Below, piece by piece: positions 20,840 to 29,409 of a DNA stretch of 29,975 nucleotides (position 1 is its first letter; each line of letters begins with the position of its first letter). The translations under genes and the position numbers were made by a program. The stretch covers positions 1-29,975 of IMG/VR virus record IMGVR_UViG_3300016457_001481; one strand, given 5' to 3'. The stretch comes from a virus. The notes under the pieces are model-generated. The model searched no databases. It was not told the DNA's origin and worked only from the letters and a program-made list of their open reading frames with translations.

Positions 20840-21268
20840 ATGACGGATACGAAAAAAACTGTCCCGCTTAAAGTGGGAGAGGCCACTCTTGCTTTGGCCT
20901 TCACCACCGAGGCGCAGGTTGCATATGAGGAGAACATGACCTGCGATTTCTCCTCTGTGCCTGAGTTCTTTGCCAATGCCTCAAGCGAGGATGCGAAGGG
21001 CCGCAAAAAGCCCGTGCGCCTGTCTGTGCGCACCATGCGGGCGCTGCTTTGGGCCGCTCTGTCGGGCGGGGACAATCCCGTTTCGATGAAACGCGCGGGC
21101 GAAATCATTGATGAGGCGGGCCATGTGCCCGTGCTGACAGCGTTGAGCGAGGCCGTCGCACTGGCCTTTGGCGTGGAGGATAAGGGTGAGGCGGGAAAGC
21201 CTGCGCGCGAGACACCCCCGGCGAAAAGCACCGGGAAAGCGCCCGAGACGCCCGTGCCCGCCTCCTAA
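20840..21268 (+). CDS. Tail assembly chaperone, unshifted product (gpG-like)
   Basis: This 142-residue protein lies between tube and tape-measure genes. The core (LSVRTMRALLWAALSGGDNPVSMKRAGEIIDEAGHVPVLTALSEAVALAFG, about 61-111) is typical of tail assembly chaperones, which coat the tape measure until the tube forms. The tail after residue 115 is a Pro/Lys/Thr linker. The 0-frame codons GGA-AAG at 21194-21199 sit in the lambda slippery heptamer, so part of translation should shift to frame -1. Confidence 0.88.
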   Translation: MTDTKKTVPLKVGEATLALAFTTEAQVAYEENMTCDFSSVPEFFANASSEDAKGRKKPVRLSVRTMRALLWAALSGGDNPVSMKRAGEIIDEAGHVPVLTALSEAVALAFGVEDKGEAGKPARETPPAKSTGKAPETPVPAS

Positions 21269-21585
21269 GTCTCTGGATTGAGGCGGGGCAACCGTGGGCG
21301 CTGTTTTGGCGTCTCACGCCCGCCGAGATCTCCTTTGTTCTTGGTGCCCACGTCAAAAGTGTGGAGCGCCAAGCCAAGATGCGGCGGGCGGATATTCACG
21401 CGCTGGCCTCGCTTATGGGCGTTGCGTTTCACAATCCCAAAACTCTACCGCGCGGGCGTGACTTCATAGAAGGGCGCGCCCGTTCGCGTTTCTCAAGTGA
21501 GGCGCAGATCGACGCCTATTTTCGCGGGCTGCAAAGCCTCAAGGCGGCGCAGATAAATCCACTGCAAAAACCACAAAAACCATAA
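20840..21585 (+). CDS. Frameshifted tail chaperone fusion (gpGT-like), predicted
   Basis: A -1 shift after codon 120 (AAG, 21197-21199) joins the chaperone to an open frame running from 21199 to 21585, giving about 248 residues. The shifted part contains LLSLWIEAGQPWALFWRLTPAEISFVLGAH, close to the GTA/TAC_6 tail chaperone pattern (FWRLTP-x-E). It then continues with a helical basic region and a QKPQKP end. That conserved stretch has no start codon of its own in frame, which argues for frameshifting. As in lambda, the fusion would bind the tape measure and the unshifted form would coat it. Confidence 0.85.
21193..21199 (+). promoter_or_regulatory. Programmed -1 ribosomal frameshift site
   Basis: The heptamer G-GGA-AAG is in the correct phase relative to the chaperone frame and is identical to the lambda G/GT slippery sequence. 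A possible small stem (CCCGG 21217-21221 / CCGGG 21231-21235) lies about 17 bases downstream and could be stimulatory. Confidence 0.85.
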
Positions 21586-21597
21586 GGGGCGGGGCCA

Positions 21598-24597
21598 ATG
21601 TTCAAGGGGTTGATTGGGGCGCTGCGCGTCGATCTTGGCATGGACAGCGCGCAGTTTGTCAAAGGGGCGGACAAAGCCCTTTCGGCAACGCAAGCGATCC
21701 AAAAAAAGATGAGTGCGATTGGGTCCAAAATGCGCTCGATCGGCACCAACCTGTCCGTCGGCGCGACCCTTCCCCTTGTGGCTTTTGCCAAGAAATCCAT
21801 GGACGCGGCGGCGGTACAGGAAAAATCCGTTGCGGCCATGGAGGCGGCGCTTACTTCCATGGGGTCGGTCGCGGGCTTCACCTCGAAACAGCTTCAAGGC
21901 ATGGCGTCCGATCTGCAAAACAAATCGCTCTATGGCGATGAAGAGGTCTTGCAAAAAGTCACGGCCAACTTGCTCACCTTCGGCAATGTGTCGGGCGATG
22001 TGTTCTCGCGGGCGCAACAGATGGCGCTCGATCTGTCGGCCCGTCTGGGCACGGATTTGCAAGGCTCGACCGTGATGCTTGGCAAGGCGTTGAACGATCC
22101 GGCCAAAGGGATCACGGCCCTGACGCGGGTCGGGGTGTCCTTCACCGAACAGCAAAAGACTCAGATCAAAACCATGGCTGAGGCGGGCGACATTGCCGGG
22201 GCGCAAAGCCTGATTTTGGATGAGCTGAACAAGCAATATGCGGGGCAGGCCGAGGCGCTGCGCAATCTGCCCGCTGGTCAAATTCAAGCGGCGAGCATGG
22301 CCATTGGCGATGCGATGGAAAAGGTCGGCGCGATCATCCTGCCCGTGGTGGCGCAGATCGCGACCCATGTGGAAGCGCTTGCGGTCAAGTTTCAAAACCT
22401 TTCGCCCGAAACTCAGAAATTTGTCGTCATCGGCGGGGCGCTTGCGGCGGCGCTTGGTCCGGTCACGATTGCCTTGGGGGCCACGGTCGCCGCCATTGGC
22501 GCGCTGATGACGCCGGTTGCGGGTGTCGTGCTGGGGCTTGGGGCATTGGCCGGGGGTGTGGCCTATGTCGTCACGCATTGGGATGCGCTCACCGCGCGTT
22601 GGCCCGCGCTTGAACGGGTGTTCAATGCGCTCAAATACAGCGTTGGCTTGCCTGTCACGCTCATGGTGATGCTTGGCAAAAAGACGGTTGAGCTGGTCCA
22701 AAAGCTGGGCGGGTTTGGCGAAACGATGCAATTTCTGCGCGACCTCTCCGCCGAAGTGTGGGGGCGCATGGGGCTTTTGGCCGATGCGTTTGGATCGCGC
22801 TTTGACGCAGTCGTCGCACGGATCAAAGGCATTTGGGCCTCGGGTGTGGCATATCTTGCTGACAAATGGGCCGGGTTCGTCGGGACCATCGCGCCCACGT
22901 TCAACGCGATCGCAGAAAAGGTCGGATCATCGTTGCGCGTGGACGCGATGGCCTCGGCGTCTTGGGCGTCCGGGTTGGAAAACGCGGCGCTCAACGCCAA
23001 AACATTGGCTGTCAATGCGGACCTTGCGGCGGATGCTTTGGTCGCTGCGGGCAAAGCGCCTCTCGCCTCTTTGAGCCGTCTGAGTTCAAAGGTCGAGGAT
23101 GTGGCTGACGCGGCTGAGGACGATCTGGGCGGTGCCGCTGATGGGGTGGCGACTGCGGTCAAGGACGTGGAGGATGCGCTTGATGATGCGGGGGACGCAG
23201 GCGGTGCGGCGGGTGGCAAGATTGCAAAGGGGCTTGAAAAGGCATTGCCCGCCGCCAAGGCGCTTGCCGATACGCTTGGCGACATTGCCAAAACGACTTT
23301 TGGCAATGTCGTGGATGGGTTTGCGGATGCTCTGGCCCATGGCGATCTTGCCGGGGGCATTAAAGGCGTCTTTTCTGACTATATGAGCGGCGCGACGGAC
23401 TCGTTTTCGGCGATCCTCAAGGATGCTTTCACAGGCGGTGGCTTTGCCTCGATCGGGGCGAGTCTGTCGGGCGCTTGGTCTTCGGTAACGGGCGCAATCG
23501 GGAAAATTTCTTGGGGGTCGATCGGATCGGTCTTTAGTGGCATCGGCGGCGCGATCTCCGCAGCCCTCCCGATTGTCGGCGCGGTCTCGGCGGTCATTGG
23601 CATTTTCAAAGGGTTCAGCTCCAAAAAACTGATCGGGGCCGGGTTTGATTTCTCGTTTGAGGGCGGCGACCTTTTGGGCGGCACCTTTGAGACGTGGAAG
23701 AAAAAGAGCTGGTGGGGCCTGAAAAAACGGACCTCAACCCAGATCACATCCTTTGATGACGCAACCTCCGCCGCGCTGATGGAGCAAATCACAGCGGTGC
23801 AAGATGCCGTGTCCGCGACCTATAAGGCGGCGGGTGTGGCGATCGAGGCCGGGTTTGTCGAAGGGTTCGATTATGACTTCGGCCAGATCGACACCAGAGG
23901 GCTATCTGATGATGAAATCACTAAATTGCTCACTGAGGCTTTTGAGGGCTATGGCGATGCGATTTCGGCGGCGATCGGCGGTGTGACACTTGAGGTCGCG
24001 GCGATCTTTGCCCAGGCGAAATCTGTGCTTGAGCCAAGCGGCCAAGCCTTTCTTGGTACGTTCAAGGATATGGCCGAGGCGGCAAATGATTTGGCGGCGG
24101 GCTTTGGCGGCATTGGGGCGCTGACGTCCAGCGTGTCGGGATTTGTTTCGACCTATTTCTCCGCAGCCGAGCAATTCCAAATGGTCTCGGATCGGGTCGC
24201 GGGTGTGTTCGATGATCTCGGGTTTGCCGTACCTGACACACTCAAAGGGTTTCGCGAACTGGTTCTGTCGCAAGACCTCATGACCGAAAGCGGGCGCGAT
24301 GCTTACACCGCTCTCATGGGAGTGTCTGACGCCTTTGCCTCGATCAACGCGGGGCTGGATCAGAGCTTTGATGCCTCGGGGGGCTGGTACGCTTCGGAAT
24401 ATGAGGCGCGCCTTGCTCAGGTCGCTTCGGCGCGCGGTTATGGCGTCACGACTGAGGTCGCGCAATCCGCTGGCACCACGCAATACGGGCGTACCTCGCT
24501 TGGCGAGGATGGTGCGGCGGTGCAGCTCCTGCAAACCATGGTCGGGATTTTCAAAGATTGGGACGCCGAAGGCTATCCAAAAGAAAGGGATTTTTGA
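21598..24597 (+). CDS. Tail tape measure protein
   Basis: This 999-residue protein sets tail length and is injected with the DNA. The N-terminus (GALRVDLGMDSAQFVKGADKALSATQAIQKKMSAIGSKM) is a typical tape-measure start, followed by the conserved ALTSMGSVAGFTSKQLQGMASDLQ region. A hydrophobic segment follows (about 280-325: VVIGGALAAALGPVTIALGATVAAIGAL, then VAGVVLGLGALAGGVAYVV). Later parts are Ala/Gly-rich repeats (VEDVADAAEDDLGGAADGVATAVKDVEDALDDAGDAGG), then a folded C-terminal part. It is the longest gene, following the chaperone frameshift pair as expected. It ends with a one-base overlap with the next gene. Confidence 0.95.
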   Translation: MFKGLIGALRVDLGMDSAQFVKGADKALSATQAIQKKMSAIGSKMRSIGTNLSVGATLPLVAFAKKSMDAAAVQEKSVAAMEAALTSMGSVAGFTSKQLQGMASDLQNKSLYGDEEVLQKVTANLLTFGNVSGDVFSRAQQMALDLSARLGTDLQGSTVMLGKALNDPAKGITALTRVGVSFTEQQKTQIKTMAEAGDIAGAQSLILDELNKQYAGQAEALRNLPAGQIQAASMAIGDAMEKVGAIILPVVAQIATHVEALAVKFQNLSPETQKFVVIGGALAAALGPVTIALGATVAAIGALMTPVAGVVLGLGALAGGVAYVVTHWDALTARWPALERVFNALKYSVGLPVTLMVMLGKKTVELVQKLGGFGETMQFLRDLSAEVWGRMGLLADAFGSRFDAVVARIKGIWASGVAYLADKWAGFVGTIAPTFNAIAEKVGSSLRVDAMASASWASGLENAALNAKTLAVNADLAADALVAAGKAPLASLSRLSSKVEDVADAAEDDLGGAADGVATAVKDVEDALDDAGDAGGAAGGKIAKGLEKALPAAKALADTLGDIAKTTFGNVVDGFADALAHGDLAGGIKGVFSDYMSGATDSFSAILKDAFTGGGFASIGASLSGAWSSVTGAIGKISWGSIGSVFSGIGGAISAALPIVGAVSAVIGIFKGFSSKKLIGAGFDFSFEGGDLLGGTFETWKKKSWWGLKKRTSTQITSFDDATSAALMEQITAVQDAVSATYKAAGVAIEAGFVEGFDYDFGQIDTRGLSDDEITKLLTEAFEGYGDAISAAIGGVTLEVAAIFAQAKSVLEPSGQAFLGTFKDMAEAANDLAAGFGGIGALTSSVSGFVSTYFSAAEQFQMVSDRVAGVFDDLGFAVPDTLKGFRELVLSQDLMTESGRDAYTALMGVSDAFASINAGLDQSFDASGGWYASEYEARLAQVASARGYGVTTEVAQSAGTTQYGRTSLGEDGAAVQLLQTMVGIFKDWDAEGYPKERDF

Positions 24598-25487
24598 TGC
24601 TTGTCTGTGCGCCGATCGAGGTGTCGCTCGACAATGTGAGCGTGTCCTTGCCCGAGGATGATGCGCCGCCTTGGGCGGCTTTAAGCACCTTTGACCTTGG
24701 CGACCGTGTTGTCCGCGATCATCGCATTTTTCAAAGCATGATCGCGGATAATATCGGGATTGATCCGGCGACTGTCGATCAAACGTCGGTCGGGGCGGAA
24801 TGGCTTGAGGTGGAATACACCAACGCCTATCGCGCCTTTGACGGCGTGCTTAACAATCCAACGGTGGCCTCAGGAGGCCTTGGGATCAACATCCTAGTTG
24901 AGGAGAGTTTCGACACGCTGTTTTTGTTTGGCATCCGGGGCATTCAGGTTGGGGTGTGGTTCTACAATGCGGCGGATCAATTGGTTTCTGCGCGACCTTT
25001 TTCGCTTGGCGGGCGCACGGTGAATGGCTGGTGGCAGTTTTTCACCAAAACACCTGAGCCGCGGCGCAATAAGGCGGTTTTTGATCGCGTTCCCGTGGCG
25101 GCACGGCGGGCGCAAATTTACATATCGGGCGGGGATGTCCGCCTTGGTGAGGTGTTTCTGGGGCGCTCTTTCTATGTCGGAGACATGCAGGCCGAAACCT
25201 CTGGCCGTTCGGTTACAGCCTCGCGCTATGAGGTCAATGATTTTGGCCGCACGATCTGGACCAAACGTCCAACGCGGCGAGAAATGACCTACGTCGTCGC
25301 CGCCGACAATACCGCCTTTGAGACGATTGAGCCGCGCATGGGCGATTTGGCCGGAACGCTGGTCGCCACTGTGGGCGATCTCAAGATCCCGTCCACGATC
25401 CACTTTGGGATTTTGGGCACGATTGAATGGGCCGAGGACAGCCCGGACGATTATCTTTTCTCGTTTACAATCAAGGGGGCTTCATGA
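24597..25487 (+). CDS. Tail tip/distal tail structural protein
   Basis: This 296-residue protein has an N-terminal part (WAALSTFDLGDRVVRDHRIFQSMIADNIGIDP, about 25-56) resembling the 'GDRVV-x-DHR-x-[FY]-S' module of phage tail proteins and small carbohydrate-binding folds. A beta-rich jelly-roll-like body follows. It is the only sizeable gene between tape measure and fibre, so it probably forms the distal tail or adsorption apparatus. There is no large tail-hub protein after it. ATG 24597 overlaps the upstream TGA. The longer ORF from 24558 is rejected. Confidence 0.75.
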   Translation: MLVCAPIEVSLDNVSVSLPEDDAPPWAALSTFDLGDRVVRDHRIFQSMIADNIGIDPATVDQTSVGAEWLEVEYTNAYRAFDGVLNNPTVASGGLGINILVEESFDTLFLFGIRGIQVGVWFYNAADQLVSARPFSLGGRTVNGWWQFFTKTPEPRRNKAVFDRVPVAARRAQIYISGGDVRLGEVFLGRSFYVGDMQAETSGRSVTASRYEVNDFGRTIWTKRPTRREMTYVVAADNTAFETIEPRMGDLAGTLVATVGDLKIPSTIHFGILGTIEWAEDSPDDYLFSFTIKGAS

Positions 25488-26155
25488 GCTTTACCGAAAT
25501 TTTGCCCTTTAATGGGCTGTTGCCGACTGGCGATGATCCGGCATCTTTTGATGCGCGCGCCGAAGCACTCATGTCATGGCTGGTGGAAAATTTTGCGCCT
25601 CAAATCACCGCGTTGGCAGTGGAGATACAGACGGCCCTTGGAGGGTCATCTGACGCGCTTACCGCCATTGCGGATTTGAGCGCCAGTTTGGGGGCCGCAG
25701 CATATCGTGGCATATCTACAGATATGGATTTTTTGGGAGTCTCTCCGTCTGGCTTGGTCAATCGTGGAGCGATTGCGAGCTACGTTGGTGCACTGATCAA
25801 GACGATGGGCGGCAATCAATCTGGTGCGGCTCCGGTCTTTGCGGCGCGCGCGTGGGTTCATTTTTCCGGCGTAGGCACCCCGACCATCCTCGCCGGGGGG
25901 AATGTGTCGTCAATCACCGATAACGGAGTGGGGGATTACACGGTGAACTTCACCACGCCGATGCCAGATGGAAATTACGCTGTTTTGGGGACCGCAGCAT
26001 GGAACCAGGACGACATTGCGGCGGCTGTGTTTTCCTATGCGAGAAACTGGACGAAAACCGTGTCTGCTTTTCGCTTCACCCCTTCGCAAAATATCACCGC
26101 TTCTGGGGCGTCTCCATCGGATAGCCCGTCTGTGTCGTTGGCTTTTTTTGGGTAG
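25484..26155 (+). CDS. Tail fibre protein
   Basis: This 223-residue protein has a helical N-terminal part (RAEALMSWLVENFAPQITALAVEIQTAL) and an LGAAAYRGISTDMDFLG linker. A C-terminal domain (FAARAWVHFSGVGTPTILAGGNVSSITDNGVGDYTVNFTTPMPDGNYAV) matches a widespread phage tail-fibre tip module. The likely role is host surface recognition. It starts in an ATGA overlap with the distal tail gene and is followed by two small fibre-associated proteins. Confidence 0.88.
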   Translation: MSFTEILPFNGLLPTGDDPASFDARAEALMSWLVENFAPQITALAVEIQTALGGSSDALTAIADLSASLGAAAYRGISTDMDFLGVSPSGLVNRGAIASYVGALIKTMGGNQSGAAPVFAARAWVHFSGVGTPTILAGGNVSSITDNGVGDYTVNFTTPMPDGNYAVLGTAAWNQDDIAAAVFSYARNWTKTVSAFRFTPSQNITASGASPSDSPSVSLAFFG

Positions 26156-26161
26156 GATCAA

Positions 26162-26377
26162 ATGGATAAGAGAATTGTTTACCAAAATGAAATCGGTGGG
26201 ATTTCTGTGATTGTGCCCGCAGATTGCGGATTGACGGTCGAACAAATCGCGCAAAAGGATGTTCCGACTGGCCAACCCTATAAGATTGTTGATGTGCTTG
26301 ATGTGCCGTCGGATCGAACGGATCGGGCGCTCTGGTTGGTGGATGCGGCCGATTTAACGGATGGGGTGGGCGCATGA
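26162..26377 (+). CDS. Small tail-fibre-associated protein
   Basis: This 71-residue protein belongs to a type commonly found after fibre genes, with the pattern KRIVYQNEIGGISVIVPADCGLTVEQIAQKDVP followed by PYKIVDVLDVPSDRTDRALW. Its function is not established, but it is consistently linked to fibre assembly chaperones. The stop overlaps the next ATG. Confidence 0.75.
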   Translation: MDKRIVYQNEIGGISVIVPADCGLTVEQIAQKDVPTGQPYKIVDVLDVPSDRTDRALWLVDAADLTDGVGA

Positions 26378-26595
26378 GTATCATTTCCCTGCGCGCCAAA
26401 ACCAACGATGAGATCGCCGCCGAAATTCGCGCCAAGCGCGCGACGCTTTTGGCGGCGTCAGATTGGACGCAAATGCCAGACGGCCCTTTGGGTGAGGCGC
26501 AGCGCGCGACGTGGGCCGAGTATCGCCAAGCCCTGCGGGATTTGCCGCAAGCGGCTGATCTGTCGGTTGTGACATGGCCCGATCCGCCTGAGTGA
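26374..26595 (+). CDS. Tail fibre assembly chaperone
   Basis: This 73-residue protein matches the Phage_tail_APC pattern: LLAASDWTQMPDGPLGEAQRATWAEYRQALRDLP followed by VTWPDPP. Such domains help fold or attach tail fibres. It is the last gene before a strong terminator at 26619, so it closes the main structural transcription unit. Confidence 0.85.
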   Translation: MSIISLRAKTNDEIAAEIRAKRATLLAASDWTQMPDGPLGEAQRATWAEYRQALRDLPQAADLSVVTWPDPPE

Positions 26596-26618
26596 TCATG
26601 CGATTCATCATCAACCAT

Positions 26619-26644
26619 GCCGCCCATTGGGCGGCTTTTCTTTT
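26619..26644 (+). terminator. Strong intrinsic terminator
   Basis: GCCGCCC and GGGCGGC form a perfect seven-pair stem with an ATT loop (the natural loop may be larger), followed by TTTTCTTTT. It ends the head-tail operon. Confidence 0.88.
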
Positions 26645-26668
26645 GGTCAAATGTTATGGGCATGGCGA

Positions 26669-27118
26669 ATGGCGCGTACACTCACTTTAAAGGCTAACGA
26701 CGATGAGGCAATCATCCGCGATATTTCGATTACGCGTGATGAGCCACACGACGTGATTGTCGCAAACAAATCGGATGTCGAGATTGCTCTGACAATTGCT
26801 AGTTTGCCCGGCGATGATCCCATGGTTGAGATACTAGGTGTTGGGTCGGTGAGTATCCTTCCGGCACTTGTGCAGGCGCTGACGGAAGGCAAGACCTACA
26901 AATACAACATTTGGCAGGTCGACGGTCCCTTGCTGCTGTTTTCTGGAAGTCTGGAAATCAGAAACAGCATTGCCCCGAGCGGGGTAGAGTTCTCGACCAT
27001 ATTCCTCAACGGCGTCGCGGACGGAGGCATCCAGTTGGTCATCCATCTGACGCAATCTGAATATAACGCGCTTGGCTCACCTGATCCGGCAACGCTTTAC
27101 ATCATAACGGAGGCGTAG
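26669..27118 (+). CDS. Probable phage tail/fibre cassette protein
   Basis: This protein of about 149 residues starts MARTLTLKANDDEAIIRD. It has a strand-rich body and ends with HLTQSEYNALGSPDPATLYIITEA, a C-terminal signature shared by many phage tail and fibre proteins. An upstream in-frame ATG at 26651 is possible, and ribosome sites are weak for both. It opens the terminator-flanked cassette and ends two bases before the lectin-like gene. Confidence 0.7.
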   Translation: MARTLTLKANDDEAIIRDISITRDEPHDVIVANKSDVEIALTIASLPGDDPMVEILGVGSVSILPALVQALTEGKTYKYNIWQVDGPLLLFSGSLEIRNSIAPSGVEFSTIFLNGVADGGIQLVIHLTQSEYNALGSPDPATLYIITEA

Positions 27119-27120
27119 AA

Positions 27121-28086
27121 ATGAATTTATCACTTGGACTGTTGTCTGTCTCCGCTATGTACCGTGGGTCCACGCTCTTATGGCCGATCCCTGTCATCTC
27201 AATCACCTCCGGGTCTGGCTACTCGGGCAGCGTTTACACCAGCACCATAGCCGGTCAATGGTATGCTGACGATGTTGAGGTCGCGGGTGAAACTGGCCTG
27301 ACATACACCATGACAGCGGCCAATGAGGGCAAGGCGATCCGTCGTGGCGAGAGCAATGTGATCAAGATGTGGGTGCCGTCTGATCTGGATGCATTTGCGT
27401 GGTATGATGCGAGCGACATCACGACGCTTTATCAGGATGATGCCATGACGATCCCGGTCACCGCTGACGGCGATCCTGTCGGCGCGATCATGGATAAATC
27501 CGGCAACGGGGCACACCTGTTGCAAGCGAGTGCCGCTCTCAAGCCCACCTACCGCACTGACGGAACACTGCACTGGATTGAGTCCGATGGTGTTGATGAT
27601 AAAATGGACACGACACTCGGCAGCATTACGCCCGGTACTGATCCCGACTTTTGTTTCGCTGCGGCCATGCGGTGCATTACAGCGCCGTTGGTTGATCAGA
27701 GAGTTTTTGAAATCCCAACTTTGGGCGCTGTGATGGCCGGGGGCTTTGGGACTGTGGGTTGGGCTTGGCGATACAACAACGGCAACAAGATTTTCGGCCC
27801 GGTCACTCTAGGCCAAGATTTAACTGTGAGATGGCAACGTGAAACGGGCGATGTTTATGGCGAGGCTAATATCTATATCAATGATGTGAATCAGGCCAGT
27901 GCTTCGTGGGCAAGCTACGACAACAGCGTGACTGTGACCACAAATGTAATGTCAGTTTTTGATAACACGCTCGGCGGACTATCAGGGACAAACATTCGGC
28001 TTTATGGCGGTGTGGTCTGTGGGGCGTTATCGGCACCTCAAGCAACCTCGCTCGAAGCGTATCTTGCAACAAAGATCGGAGCTTGA
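27121..28086 (+). CDS. Tail protein with Ig-like and lectin-like domains
   Basis: This 321-residue protein has an Ig-like N-terminal module (about 25-85: VISITSGSGYSGSVYTST, then GQWYADDVEVAGETGLTYTMTAANEGKAI). A concanavalin/LamG-like domain follows from about residue 90 to the end (FAWYDASDITTLYQDDAMTIPVTADGDPVGAIMDKSGNGAHLLQASAALKPTY and a final EAYLATKIGA). Such proteins decorate phage tails or capsids and bind surface polysaccharide. That would make it a receptor-binding or adsorption factor (inference). Base use is less GC-rich than the head genes. Confidence 0.8.
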   Translation: MNLSLGLLSVSAMYRGSTLLWPIPVISITSGSGYSGSVYTSTIAGQWYADDVEVAGETGLTYTMTAANEGKAIRRGESNVIKMWVPSDLDAFAWYDASDITTLYQDDAMTIPVTADGDPVGAIMDKSGNGAHLLQASAALKPTYRTDGTLHWIESDGVDDKMDTTLGSITPGTDPDFCFAAAMRCITAPLVDQRVFEIPTLGAVMAGGFGTVGWAWRYNNGNKIFGPVTLGQDLTVRWQRETGDVYGEANIYINDVNQASASWASYDNSVTVTTNVMSVFDNTLGGLSGTNIRLYGGVVCGALSAPQATSLEAYLATKIGA

Positions 28087-28088
28087 TC

Positions 28089-28349
28089 ATGGCAGCATTT
28101 ATTGTTGACGCAGCAAACCTTGGCACTGCCCTTGCGGTAGAAGGAGCGAGCTTCTCCGTCGGACTATCCCCGGACGGACAAGAGCCAGCAACACACTTTG
28201 GTTGCAACTGGACAAATATTCCAAGCGACGCGTTTGCCATACTTTCGGCTCTGCCCGGCATGGTCGTGGCAAATGACGACAACGCACACCCCGGCGCTCA
28301 ATTTTCTGCACTGTGTGCGAGCGTGGGTGTGCAGCCCTTCGGTGATTAA
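28089..28349 (+). CDS. Hypothetical protein at end of tail cassette
   Basis: This 86-residue protein begins MAAFIVDAANLGTALAVEGASFSVGLSPDG and contains TNIPSDAFAILSALPGMVVAND. No family is recognised. ATG 28089 follows the lectin-like gene's stop by two bases, and a TTG at 28083 is a weaker alternative. Probably it is part of the same adsorption cassette. Confidence 0.6.
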   Translation: MAAFIVDAANLGTALAVEGASFSVGLSPDGQEPATHFGCNWTNIPSDAFAILSALPGMVVANDDNAHPGAQFSALCASVGVQPFGD

Positions 28350-28422
28350 ATCAAAGCAACGTGGCACGGTGGCAGTCTACAATCGCAAGATGTTATGACC
28401 TTCAAAAACGAAACACAACATA

Positions 28423-28444
28423 CCCCGCTCCGGCGGGTTTTTTT
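28423..28444 (+). terminator. Intrinsic terminator after tail cassette
   Basis: CCCGC (28424-28428) and GCGGG (28433-28437) around TCCG are followed by seven T. It lies 17 bases before the holin ATG, so the lysis genes again lack room for a separate promoter. Confidence 0.75.
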
Positions 28445-28460
28445 ATGCGCAGGGGGCAGG

Positions 28461-28787
28461 ATGCAAGATCCTCAAACGGGGTTGATCGAGGCGATCAATC
28501 GAATGGTGGGCGGGGCCGGTGTGACATTGATCGCCGCCTTTGTCGGGCGGGCGATGTTTCACGCGGGCGAGGTACGGGCCAAGCGCCGCGCTGTGCTTTC
28601 TCTCGATCTTATTTGGGAAATGCCGATTGCCGTTGGCATGGCACTGATCGGGGAGGGGCTTTCGGTTCAGCTCGATCTTTCGGACACGCCGCGAACCGCA
28701 TTGATCGCGATCATCGCCTATCTCGGGCCGCGCTCGATCGGCGTGATGATTGAGGGGGCCTTGGGCCTTCGCAAGAAAGGGGGCTGA
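28461..28787 (+). CDS. LydA-like holin
   Basis: This 108-residue membrane protein has an N-terminal hydrophobic helix (MVGGAGVTLIAAFVGRAMF, about 13-31), then charged residues (HAGEVRAKRRAV). LIWEMPIAVGMALIGEGLSVQL and TALIAIIAYLGPRSIGVMIEGALGL give two more hydrophobic segments, matching LydA-type phage holins. It would form the membrane lesion releasing the endolysin. Start 28461 follows a purine-rich AGGGGGCAGG. The longer ORF from 28395 is rejected because it would include the terminator. Confidence 0.82.
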   Translation: MQDPQTGLIEAINRMVGGAGVTLIAAFVGRAMFHAGEVRAKRRAVLSLDLIWEMPIAVGMALIGEGLSVQLDLSDTPRTALIAIIAYLGPRSIGVMIEGALGLRKKGG

Positions 28788-28788
28788 T

Positions 28789-29409
28789 ATGGACAGCAAA
28801 AAAGACGCGCGCCACATTGCCGAAGAGATTGTCGCCCGCGAAGGCGGCTTTGTGAATGATCCTGCCGATCCCGGTGGAGCCACAAAATACGGTGTCACCA
28901 TCGGCACCATGCAGCGGCTTGGCCTCGATCTCGATGGCTCGGGCACAATCACGGTGGCGGATGTGCGCCGCCTCACCAAGGCGCAGGCGGTCGAGATTTT
29001 CCTCGATCACTACTATCTACGCCCGCGCATTGCAGAACTGCCCGAAGAGCTGCGCGCGAGCGTGTTTGATATGTATGTCAATGCCGGGGCGAATGCGGTG
29101 CGCATTCTACAGCGGCTTTTGTGCGACATGGGGCAGGTGGTGGAGGTTGACGGGGTGCTTGGGCCTCGATCGCTTGAGGCTGCGCGCAGGGCGGCAAAAG
29201 CCGCGCCGGATCACATTGCCGACGCCTATGCGATTGCCCGGCGCAATTACTATTTCCGCCTCGCAGATCAACGTCCGGCCAGTCGCAAATATGCGCGTAC
29301 TCGGTCGGGCGGCAAGGGCGGTTGGATATTGCGCGCCGAAGAGTTCATGTCGCCGCGCTATCGTCTGACAGCGGGTGAATTTGCGGAAAGGGTTTCGGCA
29401 TGGGGTTGA
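28789..29409 (+). CDS. Endolysin, glycoside hydrolase family 108
   Basis: This 206-residue peptidoglycan hydrolase (N-acetylmuramidase) has the GH108 signature AREGGFVNDPADPGGATKYGVTIGTM with catalytic Glu18. The C-terminal peptidoglycan-binding-3 type domain (about 85-175: LPEELRASVFDMYVNAGANAVRILQRLL, then VDGVLGPRSLEAAR, then YAIARRNYYFRLADQRPASRKYARTRSGG) completes the usual architecture. There is no signal peptide, so it depends on a holin. GAAAGGGGG precedes the ATG. Confidence 0.94.
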   Translation: MDSKKDARHIAEEIVAREGGFVNDPADPGGATKYGVTIGTMQRLGLDLDGSGTITVADVRRLTKAQAVEIFLDHYYLRPRIAELPEELRASVFDMYVNAGANAVRILQRLLCDMGQVVEVDGVLGPRSLEAARRAAKAAPDHIADAYAIARRNYYFRLADQRPASRKYARTRSGGKGGWILRAEEFMSPRYRLTAGEFAERVSAWG

